Part shown: positions 36,227 through 45,705 of the stretch, piece after piece
How positions within the stretch are numbered: position 1 is the stretch's first letter
Layout of the letters: each line of letters starts with the position of its first letter
Origin: Methylotuvimicrobium alcaliphilum 20Z
GTDB lineage: Bacteria > Pseudomonadota > Gammaproteobacteria > Methylococcales > Methylomonadaceae
DNA: 64,000 nucleotides
NCBI RefSeq assembly: GCF_000968535.2
Contig: NC_016112.1
Coordinates: 4,092,001 to 4,156,000 of the forward strand
Direction of reading: 5' to 3'
The notes under the pieces: model-generated
What the model saw: the letters and a program-made list of their open reading frames with translations, nothing else
Database searches by the model: none
What the model was told of the DNA's origin: nothing
Translations under genes and position numbers: made by a program

Positions 36227-39200
36227 GGCAAGGTAAAATGGATGCTAAGGCCGTTGCCCGCATTTGGCTCGGCCCACATTTTCCCGCCGTGAGCCGCAAT
36301 CAAAGAACGGCTTATCGCAAGACCCATTCCTAAGCCGGCCGGTTTAGTGCTATGAAAAGGTTGAAAGATATTTCTAAGCGCTGCAGGATTCTCGACACCT
36401 ATTCCGCTATCGCGCACTGTCACCAGTATCATGCCTGGATCCGCCTCATAGCGATGCGTTGTCACGATGATCGCTACGGCTTTTTCTCTCTGTTCCAACA
36501 TAGACTCCAGGCCATTACGTAGCAGATTGATCAATACCTTCTGTATCTGCAGAGCATTGGCCTTAACCAGAGGCAAGTCAACGGCAAGATCCAGCTCAAT
36601 TTTAAATTCATCAGAGAGCCCATCGGTTTTCATTAAATCGAACACTTCATGGATCGAGGCATTAATATCCACCGGTTCGCTAACGGTTTCCCCTTTTTGC
36701 AATAGACTCACTAATTGCCGTATCACTTCGCCGGCGCGCAGCGCTTGTTGCGAACATTTTTCCATTACCTGACAGAGCTTTTGCGGATCGGGCTTATCCG
36801 TTTGACACAAATGCAGCGCCACATCGGAATAGGAGGAGATGGCTGCCAGCGGCTGGTTCAATTCGTGGGCAAACGCAGCGGCCGTCTGGACCGCAACATA
36901 TAAGCGGGACGACTGTTCCATTTTGTCGCGCCGCTCGTTGAGCTTCTTTTGCTTCATGTAGTCGGTAATGTCTAAATTGATGCCCAGGATACGGTAGGCT
37001 CGATTATTTTGATCGCTCAACAAAACACCGCGTGAATGAATCCAACGGTAAGACCCGTCTTTGTGGCGCAAACGAAACTCCAATTCAAAATTCGGCTTGT
37101 GATCGGCAATGAAGTTTTCTATCGTCGCCATGACATATGCGCGATCGTCCGAATGCAAGCGGCTTTCCCAATCCTCGCTCCGGTTAAGTGATTCGCTATC
37201 GTCAAGGCCGATTTGCCGTTTTAATTCGGGCGATAAAAATAACTGACGGGTAATCAAATCCCAGTCCCAATATCCGGCATTGACTTCTTCGACGACCAGG
37301 GCGAGTCGAGCTTCGGAGTTGCGCAGCTCTTGCTCGGCCTGTTTGAGCGCCGTGATATCTAGAAAAGCCCCCACGGCACCACGCGGCTCGCCTTGTTCGT
37401 TAAATAAGGGCGAAGCATTGCCGAGTATTGTTATCTGTTGGCTGTCGGGCCGAATAATATCGATGACTTGGTTTTTGACTACTTCTCCGCGAACGGCGCG
37501 CCGCATCGGTAAATCCTCATTTGCCAGCTCGAGCCCGTTTTGCATGACACGAATGGCGTTCATAACTTCACTACGGTTGGAAAGACCGACCCTCATCGGT
37601 ATGCCGAGCATCACCTCAAGCGCCGGATTACCGCGAATATCGTAAACGTCCGAGCCATCGGCAATGCACAGTCCGATCGGTGCAGTATTGAAAATGACTT
37701 GCATCTCTTCTACTCTGCGCTCCAAGCTCCGGTTTAGTAAATCAATTTTTTTCTCGGTCAGCTTTCTATCCGTGACATCGACGACATGCACGACGACACC
37801 CTTGATCTTTCCGGTCGTATCCGTATTAGGAATATAAGTGGCCTGGACCCAGCGAGGCTCTCCATGCCCGTAGGGTATTTGTTGATCAAAATTTACCTGC
37901 TCCCCTGCAAGGGCGCGTTCGAAATAGGGTTTAACGGTACGCCAGGCTTCTTGACCGATGATTTCCGGTGCTTTTCGACCAAGGATCCGATCCGCTGTGA
38001 TACCGAACCATTTTTCATAGGTCGCATTGACTCGCAAATACTTAAACTCGGTATCCAAATAAGAGATCAGCGCGGGCGTCGCGTCCATGATCAAACGTAT
38101 TTCGTTTTCCCGGTCGCGTAATGTCAATTCGGCCAATTTACGGTTGGTAATGTCTTGAATATAACCATGCCACAGCATACTACCGTCCATTTCGCATTGC
38201 GGCATCGAATGACCTTCGATCCAAATCTCGCCTTTGGTCGGATGATTGTAGCGGAACGCGTCTCGCCAAGCTTGCAAGGTGCGCGCGGACTCGGCAATGG
38301 TTTGATGAATATGATCGAGATCGTCGGGGTGGGTGCGAGCGAAAACAGGGCTAAAATCCTCGGCTACAACATCGGGGCTGATCCCATATAACGATTCGAA
38401 CAGCGGACTGGCATAAGGCATGCTTGCCGAGCCATCAGGGCGTAATCGGAACGAACAAATGACCCCTGGCACCGTTGCGGCAATCTTGGTTAATTGGTCC
38501 TGTAATCTTATCTGCTCCTTCATGGTCAATTCCGCACTCATGCGTTCCGTCACGTCGCGTATGATTGCGGTAAATGTTTTCCGACCATTAATCTCGCCCT
38601 TGGAAATGGATGCCTCGATCGGGAACTCCTCACCATCGGCTCGTATGCCCCTAATAGACGCGAGTTCATTTTTTATTCGATGAGCAAGTCCTGCCTTATC
38701 GAATCCACGTATATTTTTACCATGTGCTGCGCGGAACCGCTCGGGAATAAAACGCTCGATAGTCCCGCCGATGGCTTCATCCGTACTGCAACCGAACATT
38801 TTTTCCGCTGCTGAGTTGAATAGCAAAATACGTTGATCGACGTCGACAGTAATAATCGCATCGCTAGCCGACTCGACTATGTCAGCATAGCGCTGCCGAC
38901 TATCCAGCAGCTCCAATTCGTTGCGTTTGTGATCGGTAATATCTTGCGTGGTCCCGAACCCGCCCAGCAAGTTGCCCTTTTTATCGTATTCCAGCCAAGC
39001 CTTTTCTCGAACCCATTTCACCGTGCCATCTACCAATAAACGGTGCTCGATATCGTAGGGCTCGCCGCGCAGACCCTCTCGCCACATCCGGTCGACATAG
39101 TCCCGGTCTTCCGGATGCACGATGGCTAGAAAAGTCTGATAGGTCTTCGGCGTGCCTATCGGAATACCGAAAATACGGTGATTCTCGTCGGACCAAATTA

Positions 39201-39651
39201 ATTCGTCACGCTTGATATCCAGCCGCCAACTACCGATTTGCCCTACCGTTTGCGCACGATCCAAATCCTGTCGACTTTCCCATAACGCACGGGTGATTCG
39301 CCTATGAAAGCTGGTTGTCGCGACCATAACCACTGAGACAAAGCAAAAGGCTGCGTTTAATATCAATAGGTCGTCGAATTCGGTCTCGGCCGGAAACAAT
39401 ATCAGTGCATTGACTGCGATCAAGGATAATGCCGCCGCAAGAAAGCCGGGGTTCTTCCCTAACCAGAAAGAGACCAGATTAATCCCGAAAGCAAATAACA
39501 AAAATGCAGCGCGATCACCTATCACTGGAAAATAAATGGTCGCGAATGTCGTGGCGACGACGACCAGTACCGCCAGTCCGTATCGCAACACGGCAGGTTG
39601 ATCGCCTAAATTAAAGAAAGTTTTTTGGATTTTACATCGCGCGTCGGTCAT
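36214..39651 (-). CDS. Membrane-bound sensor kinase with six PAS domains
   Basis: 1145 residues. About four N-terminal membrane helices (25-125, resembling the KdpD/DUF4118 sensor region) are followed by about six PAS domains, several with PAC segments (DITDHKR, RDVTERM, DITNRKL, DVTDRKL, DITALKQ, DITDYMK). A HisKA domain of the FixL/TodS type follows, with His929 in AFAHELNQPLAAIS, then an ATPase (NLLRNGLESM, RDSGIGV, GLGMGLAISRS). No Cys or His pattern identifies a cofactor in the PAS domains. With the overlapping FixJ-type gene it forms a two-component system. Confidence 0.92.
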   Translation of the reverse strand: MTDARCKIQKTFFNLGDQPAVLRYGLAVLVVVATTFATIYFPVIGDRAAFLLFAFGINLVSFWLGKNPGFLAAALSLIAVNALILFPAETEFDDLLILNAAFCFVSVVMVATTSFHRRITRALWESRQDLDRAQTVGQIGSWRLDIKRDELIWSDENHRIFGIPIGTPKTYQTFLAIVHPEDRDYVDRMWREGLRGEPYDIEHRLLVDGTVKWVREKAWLEYDKKGNLLGGFGTTQDITDHKRNELELLDSRQRYADIVESASDAIITVDVDQRILLFNSAAEKMFGCSTDEAIGGTIERFIPERFRAAHGKNIRGFDKAGLAHRIKNELASIRGIRADGEEFPIEASISKGEINGRKTFTAIIRDVTERMSAELTMKEQIRLQDQLTKIAATVPGVICSFRLRPDGSASMPYASPLFESLYGISPDVVAEDFSPVFARTHPDDLDHIHQTIAESARTLQAWRDAFRYNHPTKGEIWIEGHSMPQCEMDGSMLWHGYIQDITNRKLAELTLRDRENEIRLIMDATPALISYLDTEFKYLRVNATYEKWFGITADRILGRKAPEIIGQEAWRTVKPYFERALAGEQVNFDQQIPYGHGEPRWVQATYIPNTDTTGKIKGVVVHVVDVTDRKLTEKKIDLLNRSLERRVEEMQVIFNTAPIGLCIADGSDVYDIRGNPALEVMLGIPMRVGLSNRSEVMNAIRVMQNGLELANEDLPMRRAVRGEVVKNQVIDIIRPDSQQITILGNASPLFNEQGEPRGAVGAFLDITALKQAEQELRNSEARLALVVEEVNAGYWDWDLITRQLFLSPELKRQIGLDDSESLNRSEDWESRLHSDDRAYVMATIENFIADHKPNFELEFRLRHKDGSYRWIHSRGVLLSDQNNRAYRILGINLDITDYMKQKKLNERRDKMEQSSRLYVAVQTAAAFAHELNQPLAAISSYSDVALHLCQTDKPDPQKLCQVMEKCSQQALRAGEVIRQLVSLLQKGETVSEPVDINASIHEVFDLMKTDGLSDEFKIELDLAVDLPLVKANALQIQKVLINLLRNGLESMLEQREKAVAIIVTTHRYEADPGMILVTVRDSGIGVENPAALRNIFQPFHSTKPAGLGMGLAISRSLIAAHGGKMWAEPNAGNGLSIHFTLPCAI

Positions 39652-40005
39652 CGGCTCTGATATTTAATGTTTATTGACGAGTGTCAATTTTGGGTCGAGC
39701 TACATAAATTGTGTTTGCCTAACAAATTGATATTCTTTCTCTCATCTACTGCCAATAAGCTCTCATTCTTTACAAGCAAAGAGATCTCAACGATCGCTCG
39801 AATTGCGTCAATATCTGGTTTTTTAAAACACTGATTAGCTACTTATCGACCAAGTCTTAACATTTTCTGACAGGCCCCCCCTATTTTCAATACAAACAGA
39901 AACTTATGCATTTTTGGGCAGTCCTTTTCGGTTCCGGCTTGTCCGGGTAGGGTAAAAGTAGTGATGATTTCAGAAAAGACTCAAAACTGTTTTTCAGTCG
40001 ACCGT
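39652..40005. other. Intergenic region, no gene seen
   Basis: About 350 bp between two minus-strand signalling genes. It holds the upstream region of the six-PAS kinase and the end of the next gene. I see no repeat family member and no open frame worth reporting. Confidence 0.5.
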
Positions 40006-42210
40006 TCATTCGCGTTTCTGTAGCAACGTATCAAAGGCTTCGGCGGATAGGGGTTTTGAAAGTAGGTAACCTTGAGCAAAATCACAGCCCATTTTTTCGA
40101 GTTGCTCTCGCTGTTCATGGGTTTCCACCCCTTCCGCGATCACCTTTATCTTGAGTTTGTGCGCCATAGCAATCATCGCTTCACAAAGCATTATTTTATT
40201 CGATTGATTCAGCAACTGGCTGACAAACGACCGATCTATTTTTAGATATGCAATATGAAATTTTTGCAAGCAGGACAATGATGAGCAACCGGTGCCAAAA
40301 TCGTCGATACTGATCGGCATGCCAATTTCACAGAACGAAGACAAAGTGCTTGAAATAGCATGTGAAGTGTCCAATAGAAGACCTTCGCCTATTTCGACTC
40401 CAATACTGTCAACCGTAAGTCCATTTTGTTGCAAATGCTCGAACCAACTATTTTGATGTTCGCTGCCGTAATGGAATAACATTGGAGAGCCGTTGATGCT
40501 GATCTGAAAACGTTTATCAAAATATCTTCGCCAGAGCTTCACTTGTCGTGCCGCTTCTTTAAATACCCAATCGCTAATTTCAACGATTAATCCTGTTTTC
40601 TCGGCAACCGCAATAAAATCCGTCGGATTAAGCCATCCCTGCTGCGGATGTCGCCAGCGGATCAGCGCCTCCGCCTTATAAATTACTCCGCTTGCCAATT
40701 CGATAATGGGCTGATAGTGCAACTGCAACTGATTATCGGCAAGCGCATCTCGCAAATCGTTATCTAAAATGGCTTGGGATCGAACAGTCTCCTGTATGGT
40801 ATGAGTGAAATAACTGAACCGGTTACGGCCCGCCTCTTTGGCGTCATACATGGCTTGATCGGCATTCTTCATCAATGTTTCAATTTCGGAGGCATCCTCC
40901 GGATAAAATGTGATACCGATACTAGCGGAAATATTGACCTTTTTGCCATTCAACAAAAGCGGCTCAGCCAGTTGTTGCAATATACCTTGAGCAATGCGTT
41001 CAATGCTGACACGATCCTCCATTTCATTCAGAATAATGGCGAACTCATCGCCGCCCAAGCGCGCCACCGTGTCGGTCTCGCGCACACAATGGTTCAACCG
41101 CCGCGCAATCTCCAACAACAGACTGTCACCCATGTCGTGCCCCAAGGTATCATTGATTTCCTTGAACCGGTCGAGATCAAGCAACATCAAAGCCATCGTC
41201 CGACCTTCCCTGTAGGCTTGTTTGATTGCCAATTGCATGCGGTCATAAAACAAATACCGGTTGGGTAAGCAGGTTAGCTGATCGAAGTTTGCTCGTTTCC
41301 ACATCGTTTCTTCCGCGCGCTTGCGGTCGGTAATGTCGGTGCTAATCGCGACACGCTGCAGTACCTTACCGTTGCTGTCGTAATTGGTATTGATTCTCAA
41401 CCATTCAAGATAAATTTCACCATTCTTGCGACGCTTCCAAATCTCGCCCTGCCAATGTCCGGTTTTCCGCAAGGCCTTCCAGATATTCAAATAGAAACGA
41501 CTGTCATGGCACTCGGATTTATAAAAATGTGCGAATTGACCGACGACTTCCTCTTCGGTGTAGCCGGTAAGTTTTGTGAAAGCGGGATTGACGGCAACGA
41601 TACGGTAACTGGCGTCGGTAATCAAAATAGCTTCGTCTATCGCCTGATAGGCCATTGTGGCGACTTGTAATCGACGCTCGGTTTGCTTGCGTTCGGTAAT
41701 GTCCGAAACCGAGGCACGACAGGTTTGAAGTAAAGGATCGGCAATGGCCTTAATTTCTATCCAAATCAATCGCCCGGCTATTTTTAACGCCACCTCGCAG
41801 CTTTGATGATGCCTGATTGAAAATGTTTTCTCCAGAAAAGCATTGAATGTAGATTGAGACTCTTCAGCGACTAGCTTTGCAAAATGTTGTAGGCATAAAG
41901 TCGACCGCGGTATGCCAAGCAGCCACTCTGCAGCCTGATTGGCATCGACAATGCTGCTATCGGAGGCCAGCATGAAATAGGCAACGGGTATAAAATCGTC
42001 GAGCTTGGTATAAAGTTCTAACGAGGAATCAAGCTGGGTCGGGGCAATGCGCAACTTGTCCAGTTCGCCCCGGCGGACTTTTAGTTGGCGTTGTAGATTT
42101 TGGGAACCTGTCGCTTTTTGGGCGATTGCCGCCGACATTTTACTGAGTTGTAGTTCAGTTTGCTGAGGCAGATGGCTGTCATCGATAGTGCTATGGGGCA
42201 TCTTTTTCAT
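40006..42210 (-). CDS. PAS-PAS-GGDEF-EAL c-di-GMP enzyme
   Basis: 734 residues, apparently cytoplasmic: coiled N-terminus, two PAS domains (about 70-175 and 180-300; WQGEIWKRRKNGEIYLEWL in the second), GGDEF (ARLGGDEFAII, RETD I-site) and EAL (KAEALIRWRHP, IDDFGTGCSS, AEGVETHEQ). Both catalytic sites look intact, although the usual LxITE motif reads VEIGEG. The second PAS is very like the PAS of the regulator at 15138-17681, suggesting a shared ancestor. It follows the M41-like gene by 70 bp on the same strand. Confidence 0.92.
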   Translation of the reverse strand: MKKMPHSTIDDSHLPQQTELQLSKMSAAIAQKATGSQNLQRQLKVRRGELDKLRIAPTQLDSSLELYTKLDDFIPVAYFMLASDSSIVDANQAAEWLLGIPRSTLCLQHFAKLVAEESQSTFNAFLEKTFSIRHHQSCEVALKIAGRLIWIEIKAIADPLLQTCRASVSDITERKQTERRLQVATMAYQAIDEAILITDASYRIVAVNPAFTKLTGYTEEEVVGQFAHFYKSECHDSRFYLNIWKALRKTGHWQGEIWKRRKNGEIYLEWLRINTNYDSNGKVLQRVAISTDITDRKRAEETMWKRANFDQLTCLPNRYLFYDRMQLAIKQAYREGRTMALMLLDLDRFKEINDTLGHDMGDSLLLEIARRLNHCVRETDTVARLGGDEFAIILNEMEDRVSIERIAQGILQQLAEPLLLNGKKVNISASIGITFYPEDASEIETLMKNADQAMYDAKEAGRNRFSYFTHTIQETVRSQAILDNDLRDALADNQLQLHYQPIIELASGVIYKAEALIRWRHPQQGWLNPTDFIAVAEKTGLIVEISDWVFKEAARQVKLWRRYFDKRFQISINGSPMLFHYGSEHQNSWFEHLQQNGLTVDSIGVEIGEGLLLDTSHAISSTLSSFCEIGMPISIDDFGTGCSSLSCLQKFHIAYLKIDRSFVSQLLNQSNKIMLCEAMIAMAHKLKIKVIAEGVETHEQREQLEKMGCDFAQGYLLSKPLSAEAFDTLLQKRE

Positions 42211-42280
42211 AAAACAGCTAACCCCCTCGAATTTATTGAAAACAATGAACCTAGACTAGTTGTCGATAGCGCCTTTTTAG

Positions 42281-42964
42281 TTAGTTCTTTGTCAGTATCT
42301 TGCCCTGGTCAAGTATTGATCCAATTTCTTCAAATTGAAGGACATTTCTATCGGTCGATAAAACAAAGTCGGCCAGCGCAGTGATTGCGAGCCAATTTGA
42401 CCTATCATTGATAAAACTGAATGCGTCCATGAAGAGCGCCTTGAGTTTTTTCTCTCTTAGCTCCCGAGTCACAATAAAGCAATCAAGATACTCGTTGACG
42501 AGCTCTAAATCGGATGATCCGCCATAATATTGCAGCGCCTCGATATTCACTAACCGAGGGTTAATGAGCTCATTGTCGCACAATGCGATATATCTGGCTT
42601 CGGCCAGCGGTCCAACGAGTAAATTGATGATATCGGCTTCGAAAGCACACTGATAAGCAAGCTTTTGTGCATTAGAAAAGTATTTTGTCGTTTCGTGAAA
42701 CGAGGTTGCTATCGTATGAATCAAGCGGCCGCCTTCTACTTTAGCCATATAGCGAGCCGATCGATCTCCCAAACACTCGGACGACTGAAAGTCGGTATTT
42801 AACGGTTTGACACATATCTGAAAAAAAACCGGCGGCAGTCCTTTCTGTTGGTTGCCCAAATGTATGGCTGCAGCATGGCCCGCTTCATGGAAAGCGATGT
42901 TACGGCTGATTTCTCTATGGGATTGTGAAGATGAGACCTTAAGATTAAAGGTACGATTCATCAT
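42281..42964 (-). CDS. Stand-alone FtsH-type (M41-like) zinc protease domain
   Basis: 227 residues with no AAA domain and no membrane helix. The zinc site HEAGH is at 26-30. A segment LLVGPLAEARYIAL (115-128) corresponds to the FtsH 'GGRAAEE' helix. Asp152 in GGSSDLELVNEYL corresponds to the third zinc ligand in FtsH (N-D-hydrophobic-x-x-A). FtsH itself needs its AAA motor to feed substrates, so this protein either cleaves small or unfolded targets or works with a partner. It is upstream of a GGDEF-EAL gene, possibly in one transcript. The 296 bp upstream (42965-43260) contains no gene. Confidence 0.75.
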   Translation of the reverse strand: MMNRTFNLKVSSSQSHREISRNIAFHEAGHAAAIHLGNQQKGLPPVFFQICVKPLNTDFQSSECLGDRSARYMAKVEGGRLIHTIATSFHETTKYFSNAQKLAYQCAFEADIINLLVGPLAEARYIALCDNELINPRLVNIEALQYYGGSSDLELVNEYLDCFIVTRELREKKLKALFMDAFSFINDRSNWLAITALADFVLSTDRNVLQFEEIGSILDQGKILTKN

Positions 42965-43260
42965 GGTGAGCCCTCTCTTAAGATATAGGATTATTCTGTT
43001 TTATCGGGGGGTTAGTATCTATGAATCATCATCTGAAAACTATACGTATGAATACTTACGAACTGATGTTTCAGAGTACAGAAAATCGAATAAGAGAGAT
43101 CTGCTTCTGGCAGCAAATCGACCCGTAGCTTTTGCTAATGAAATTTAGCTAGACCAAGGAATGGAGAGAATCCCGAGCGGCATCGAAGGATGAAACAGCT
43201 GATCATCGCGTACATCAGCCATGTGGGGTCTATCAAACAACAGCGGAAGGCTTATTCTTG

Positions 43261-43743
43261 CTATTCCTGGTATAGCTCGCTGCTGCCATCCATATCGCCG
43301 GTCTGACTATAGAGCATCGAAGGACCGTTTCTAAGCATCGCCGCGTCGACGACCCTCAACACAGCGATGCGATGATCGCCGGCATCGGTGAAATGACTGA
43401 GCTCGCAATCAAAATAGGCGAGGCTTTCGGGTAATACCGGTGCGCCGGTTTTCGCCTGTTGCCAGGCATATCCCGTCATTTTATCGGGTACGGAACGGCC
43501 GAAATGTTCCGCGATAGCCATTTGATCTCGACCTAGGACATTGACTGTACAGCATCGGCCCGATTCGAGCAGCCGATAAGAATTGTGCTCAGGATTGATG
43601 CTAAGCGCCAACATGACCGGATCGAAAGACACCTGCATGAGCCACGCTGCGGTAAAGGCATTGGTTTTTTCGCGGTCGCGCACGCCGACCACATAAACGC
43701 CGTGACTGATTAGCCGGCATAAATCCGCTATTTTTTCGCTCAT
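43261..43743 (-). CDS. Flavin-reductase-like domain protein
   Basis: 160 residues of the flavin reductase (FMN-binding split barrel) family: GVYVVGVRDREKTNAFTAAWLMQVSFDPVMLALSIN near the start (key parts NAFTAAWLMQ and PVMLALS), then CTVNVLGRDQ and YFDCELSHFTDAGDHRIAVLRV. It probably binds FMN and may reduce flavin with NAD(P)H. It starts 1 bp after the nadC stop, so it is cotranscribed; the functional link with NAD synthesis is unclear. Confidence 0.87.
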   Translation of the reverse strand: MSEKIADLCRLISHGVYVVGVRDREKTNAFTAAWLMQVSFDPVMLALSINPEHNSYRLLESGRCCTVNVLGRDQMAIAEHFGRSVPDKMTGYAWQQAKTGAPVLPESLAYFDCELSHFTDAGDHRIAVLRVVDAAMLRNGPSMLYSQTGDMDGSSELYQE

Positions 43744-43744
43744 G

Positions 43745-44575
43745 TCAATTCACCAGGTTGATACGCATCGAAAGGTCGATCGCTTTAACATTTTTGGTCA
43801 AAGCCCCTACTGAAATAAAATCGACGCCGGTTTCGGCAATTTTTTTAACGCTTTTCAGATCGATATTACCGGACGCTTCCAGCTCGACCCGGCCGCCGTT
43901 TAGCTTAACCGCGGCCTTCAAATCGTGAAGCCTGAAATTATCAAGCATGATCCGGTCCGGCGCGGCAGCAAGCGCCTGTTCAAACTCCTGCAGATTCTCC
44001 ACTTCGATTTCGACCGGTAATTCGGATATTTCGCGCGCCATTTGCACTGCTGCTGCAATCGAACCCGCCGCAATGATATGATTTTCTTTGATCAAGATCC
44101 CGTCGAACAGGCCGATTCGATGATTAACGCAACCGCCGCAAGCCACTGCGTATTTTTGAAGTTTTCTCAAACCGGGTAAGGTTTTACGCGTATCGAGGAT
44201 ACGGCACTCCGTTCCGGCTACCGCATCGGCGTATTCTCTCGCTTGCGTCGCGGTTGCGGACATTGTTTGTAGAATATTTAACGCACTTCGTTCGCCGGTC
44301 AACAAGGCGCGAGCATTACCCTGTAACCGACATAGCACAGTATCCTTTGAAATCTTATCACCCTCGGTGACTAGCCATTCGATATGTACATTTTCGTCTA
44401 GGAGCCGGAACACGGCGTCGAAACAGGCGTGTCCGCATAAGACCATGGCTTCACGGGTGATAACTTCAGCCCGAGCGTTTTTGTGTTCGGGAATGATTTG
44501 CGCGGTAATATCGCCGGTACCGATATCTTCTTCGAGGAAAAGTTGAATTTGCTCAATAATGGACGATTGGTTCAT
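43745..44575 (-). CDS. nadC: Nicotinate-nucleotide pyrophosphorylase (carboxylating)
   Basis: Quinolinate phosphoribosyltransferase of de novo NAD synthesis. 276 residues, typical length. Motifs: EEDIGTGDIT, ERSALNILQTMSATAT, DTRKTLPGLR, KYAVACGGCVNHR, DGILIKENHI and MLDNF. It is divergent from ampD across 32 bp, the order seen in many gammaproteobacteria, so the two promoters overlap. Confidence 0.96.
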   Translation of the reverse strand: MNQSSIIEQIQLFLEEDIGTGDITAQIIPEHKNARAEVITREAMVLCGHACFDAVFRLLDENVHIEWLVTEGDKISKDTVLCRLQGNARALLTGERSALNILQTMSATATQAREYADAVAGTECRILDTRKTLPGLRKLQKYAVACGGCVNHRIGLFDGILIKENHIIAAGSIAAAVQMAREISELPVEIEVENLQEFEQALAAAPDRIMLDNFRLHDLKAAVKLNGGRVELEASGNIDLKSVKKIAETGVDFISVGALTKNVKAIDLSMRINLVN

Positions 44576-44607
44576 ACTTTAATGCTCCGCATAATTTTAA
44601 AAAGCCC

Positions 44608-45210
44608 ATGATACTCTCGAATCACTGTCTCGATGATTGTACGCAAAGGCCTTCACCGAATCATGACGAACGCCCCGACCCTAACGATATTTCGCTAATT
44701 GTGATTCATTGCATCAGCTTGCCGCCCGGCGAATTCGGCACGCCGCATATCGACCGCTTGTTTAGCAATACATTATGTCCCGGCGATCACCCTTATTTTC
44801 AAGACATTCATCAAATAAGAGTCTCGGCGCATTTGCTGATCCGAAGGACCGGCGAAGTCGTACAATACGTACCATTCGACAAACGCGCCTGGCATGCGGG
44901 CCTTTCAAGCTATCGAGGCCGCGAACGCTGTAATGATTTTTCAATCGGCATCGAGCTCGAAGGGACCGAAACATCTCCCTACACCGACGAGCAATATGAA
45001 CAACTCGCGGCAACGCTCCAGTGTCTATTTAAGCATTATCCGAAATTGTCCAAACAAACGCTGACCGGACACAGCGATATTGCACCTAACCGCAAGACCG
45101 ACCCGGGCCCGTCGTTCGATTGGGATAGGCTGCTCGATTTATTAAGGAACGAGCATGAAATAACTTCGACAAATGTGGAAAGGGGGTTCGGTGGCTCGAT
45201 TGACAGGTGA
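44608..45210 (+). CDS. ampD: 1,6-anhydro-N-acetylmuramyl-L-alanine amidase, 3' end supplied by a repeat
   Basis: Cytosolic Zn amidase that removes peptides from anhydromuropeptides in cell-wall recycling. Zn ligands are His34 (IVIHCISLPP), His155 (TGHSDIAP) and Asp165 (RKTDPGP). The conserved protein ends at about Leu179 (DWDRLLDLL). Residues 180-200 are read from the family E element that begins at 45143, and the stop codon is inside that element. The original stop has been displaced. The added tail is hydrophilic and lies beyond the fold, so activity is probably kept. Confidence 0.93.
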   Translation: MILSNHCLDDCTQRPSPNHDERPDPNDISLIVIHCISLPPGEFGTPHIDRLFSNTLCPGDHPYFQDIHQIRVSAHLLIRRTGEVVQYVPFDKRAWHAGLSSYRGRERCNDFSIGIELEGTETSPYTDEQYEQLAATLQCLFKHYPKLSKQTLTGHSDIAPNRKTDPGPSFDWDRLLDLLRNEHEITSTNVERGFGGSIDR

Positions 45211-45446
45211 CGGCGGCAGGGCAGATTTTTGCTCCTGCAAAATCTGCATTCATGCCATCCATGGCAATCAGATTCCGCCGTCAAGCCTACATGGGCGTAT
45301 TCACCCAGCACCTAAATTCCATAGCCCTTTGGCTATGATAACTATCTCGCATAATTTAGGTGCTGGGTTCACGGCGTCCTGTCAAGCGAGTCACCGAACC
45401 GCCACAATGCTTAATGCTTGTAGAAGTTATTTTGTGCATATTCCTA
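45143..45446 (+). mobile_element. MITE-like element, family E copy 2, with nested family B
   Basis: The terminal inverted repeats are TAAGGAACGAGCATGAAA (left) and the reverse of TTTTGTGCATATTCCTA (right), about 18 of 24 positions agreeing over the full arms. An inner pair is GGTTCGGTGGCTCG / CGAGTCACCGAACC. TA lies at both borders. It contains the CAGATTTT hairpin module and a 64-bp family B element at 45304-45367. It matches the reverse complement of window positions 1-163. Confidence 0.85.
45304..45367. mobile_element. Family B element nested in family E copy 2 (64 bp)
   Basis: The short form of B: CCCAGCACCTAAATTCCATAG ends (first 14 bases diagnostic) with TTCA directly repeated at 45300-45303 and 45368-45371. 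Copies without the insertion read GTATTCACGGCG here, so TTCA was duplicated on insertion. Confidence 0.8.
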
Positions 45447-45620
45447 CTCCCTTTTGATTGAAAAACCGTCTAAGAATAAAAGGTATGGGATGTGTCTATC
45501 GAGGACCGCCGTGAACCCTTCCATGGGGGCTTGACGGCAGCGATCCCTGCTGCCGACATCCTCGCTAGCCACACCCCACACCTTCATAAAGTTAGCCATT
45601 TTTTGAGTATAAAGGGAGTA
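45445..45620. mobile_element. MITE-like element, family D
   Basis: It begins at the TA that ends the previous element (TACTCCCTTT) and ends AAAGGGAGTA. The arms continue as imperfect inverted repeats. The core carries CCGTGAACCC, CCATGGGGGCTTGACGGCAG and a GGCAGC/GCTGCC hairpin, shared with family C. It lies downstream of lspA and ampD, which converge here. Confidence 0.75.
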
Positions 45621-45674
45621 ACGTAGTGTAGGCTTCGAGAACCCTTTCGAGCGAACCGGGTCAGGATACTCATC

Positions 45675-45695
45675 AAAAGGTACGCATTGCGTACC
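45675..45695 (-). terminator. lspA terminator
   Basis: On the minus strand, the hairpin GGTACGC-AAT-GCGTACC (perfect 7-bp stem) is followed by TTTT, 11 bp after the lspA stop codon. It is a good rho-independent terminator. Confidence 0.75.
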
Positions 45696-45705
45696 CACCG
45701 CTTTT

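Noticed and set aside
45173-45457. 94-codon frame after ampD
   Set aside because: It lies within family E and B repeat DNA and has no independent coding character.
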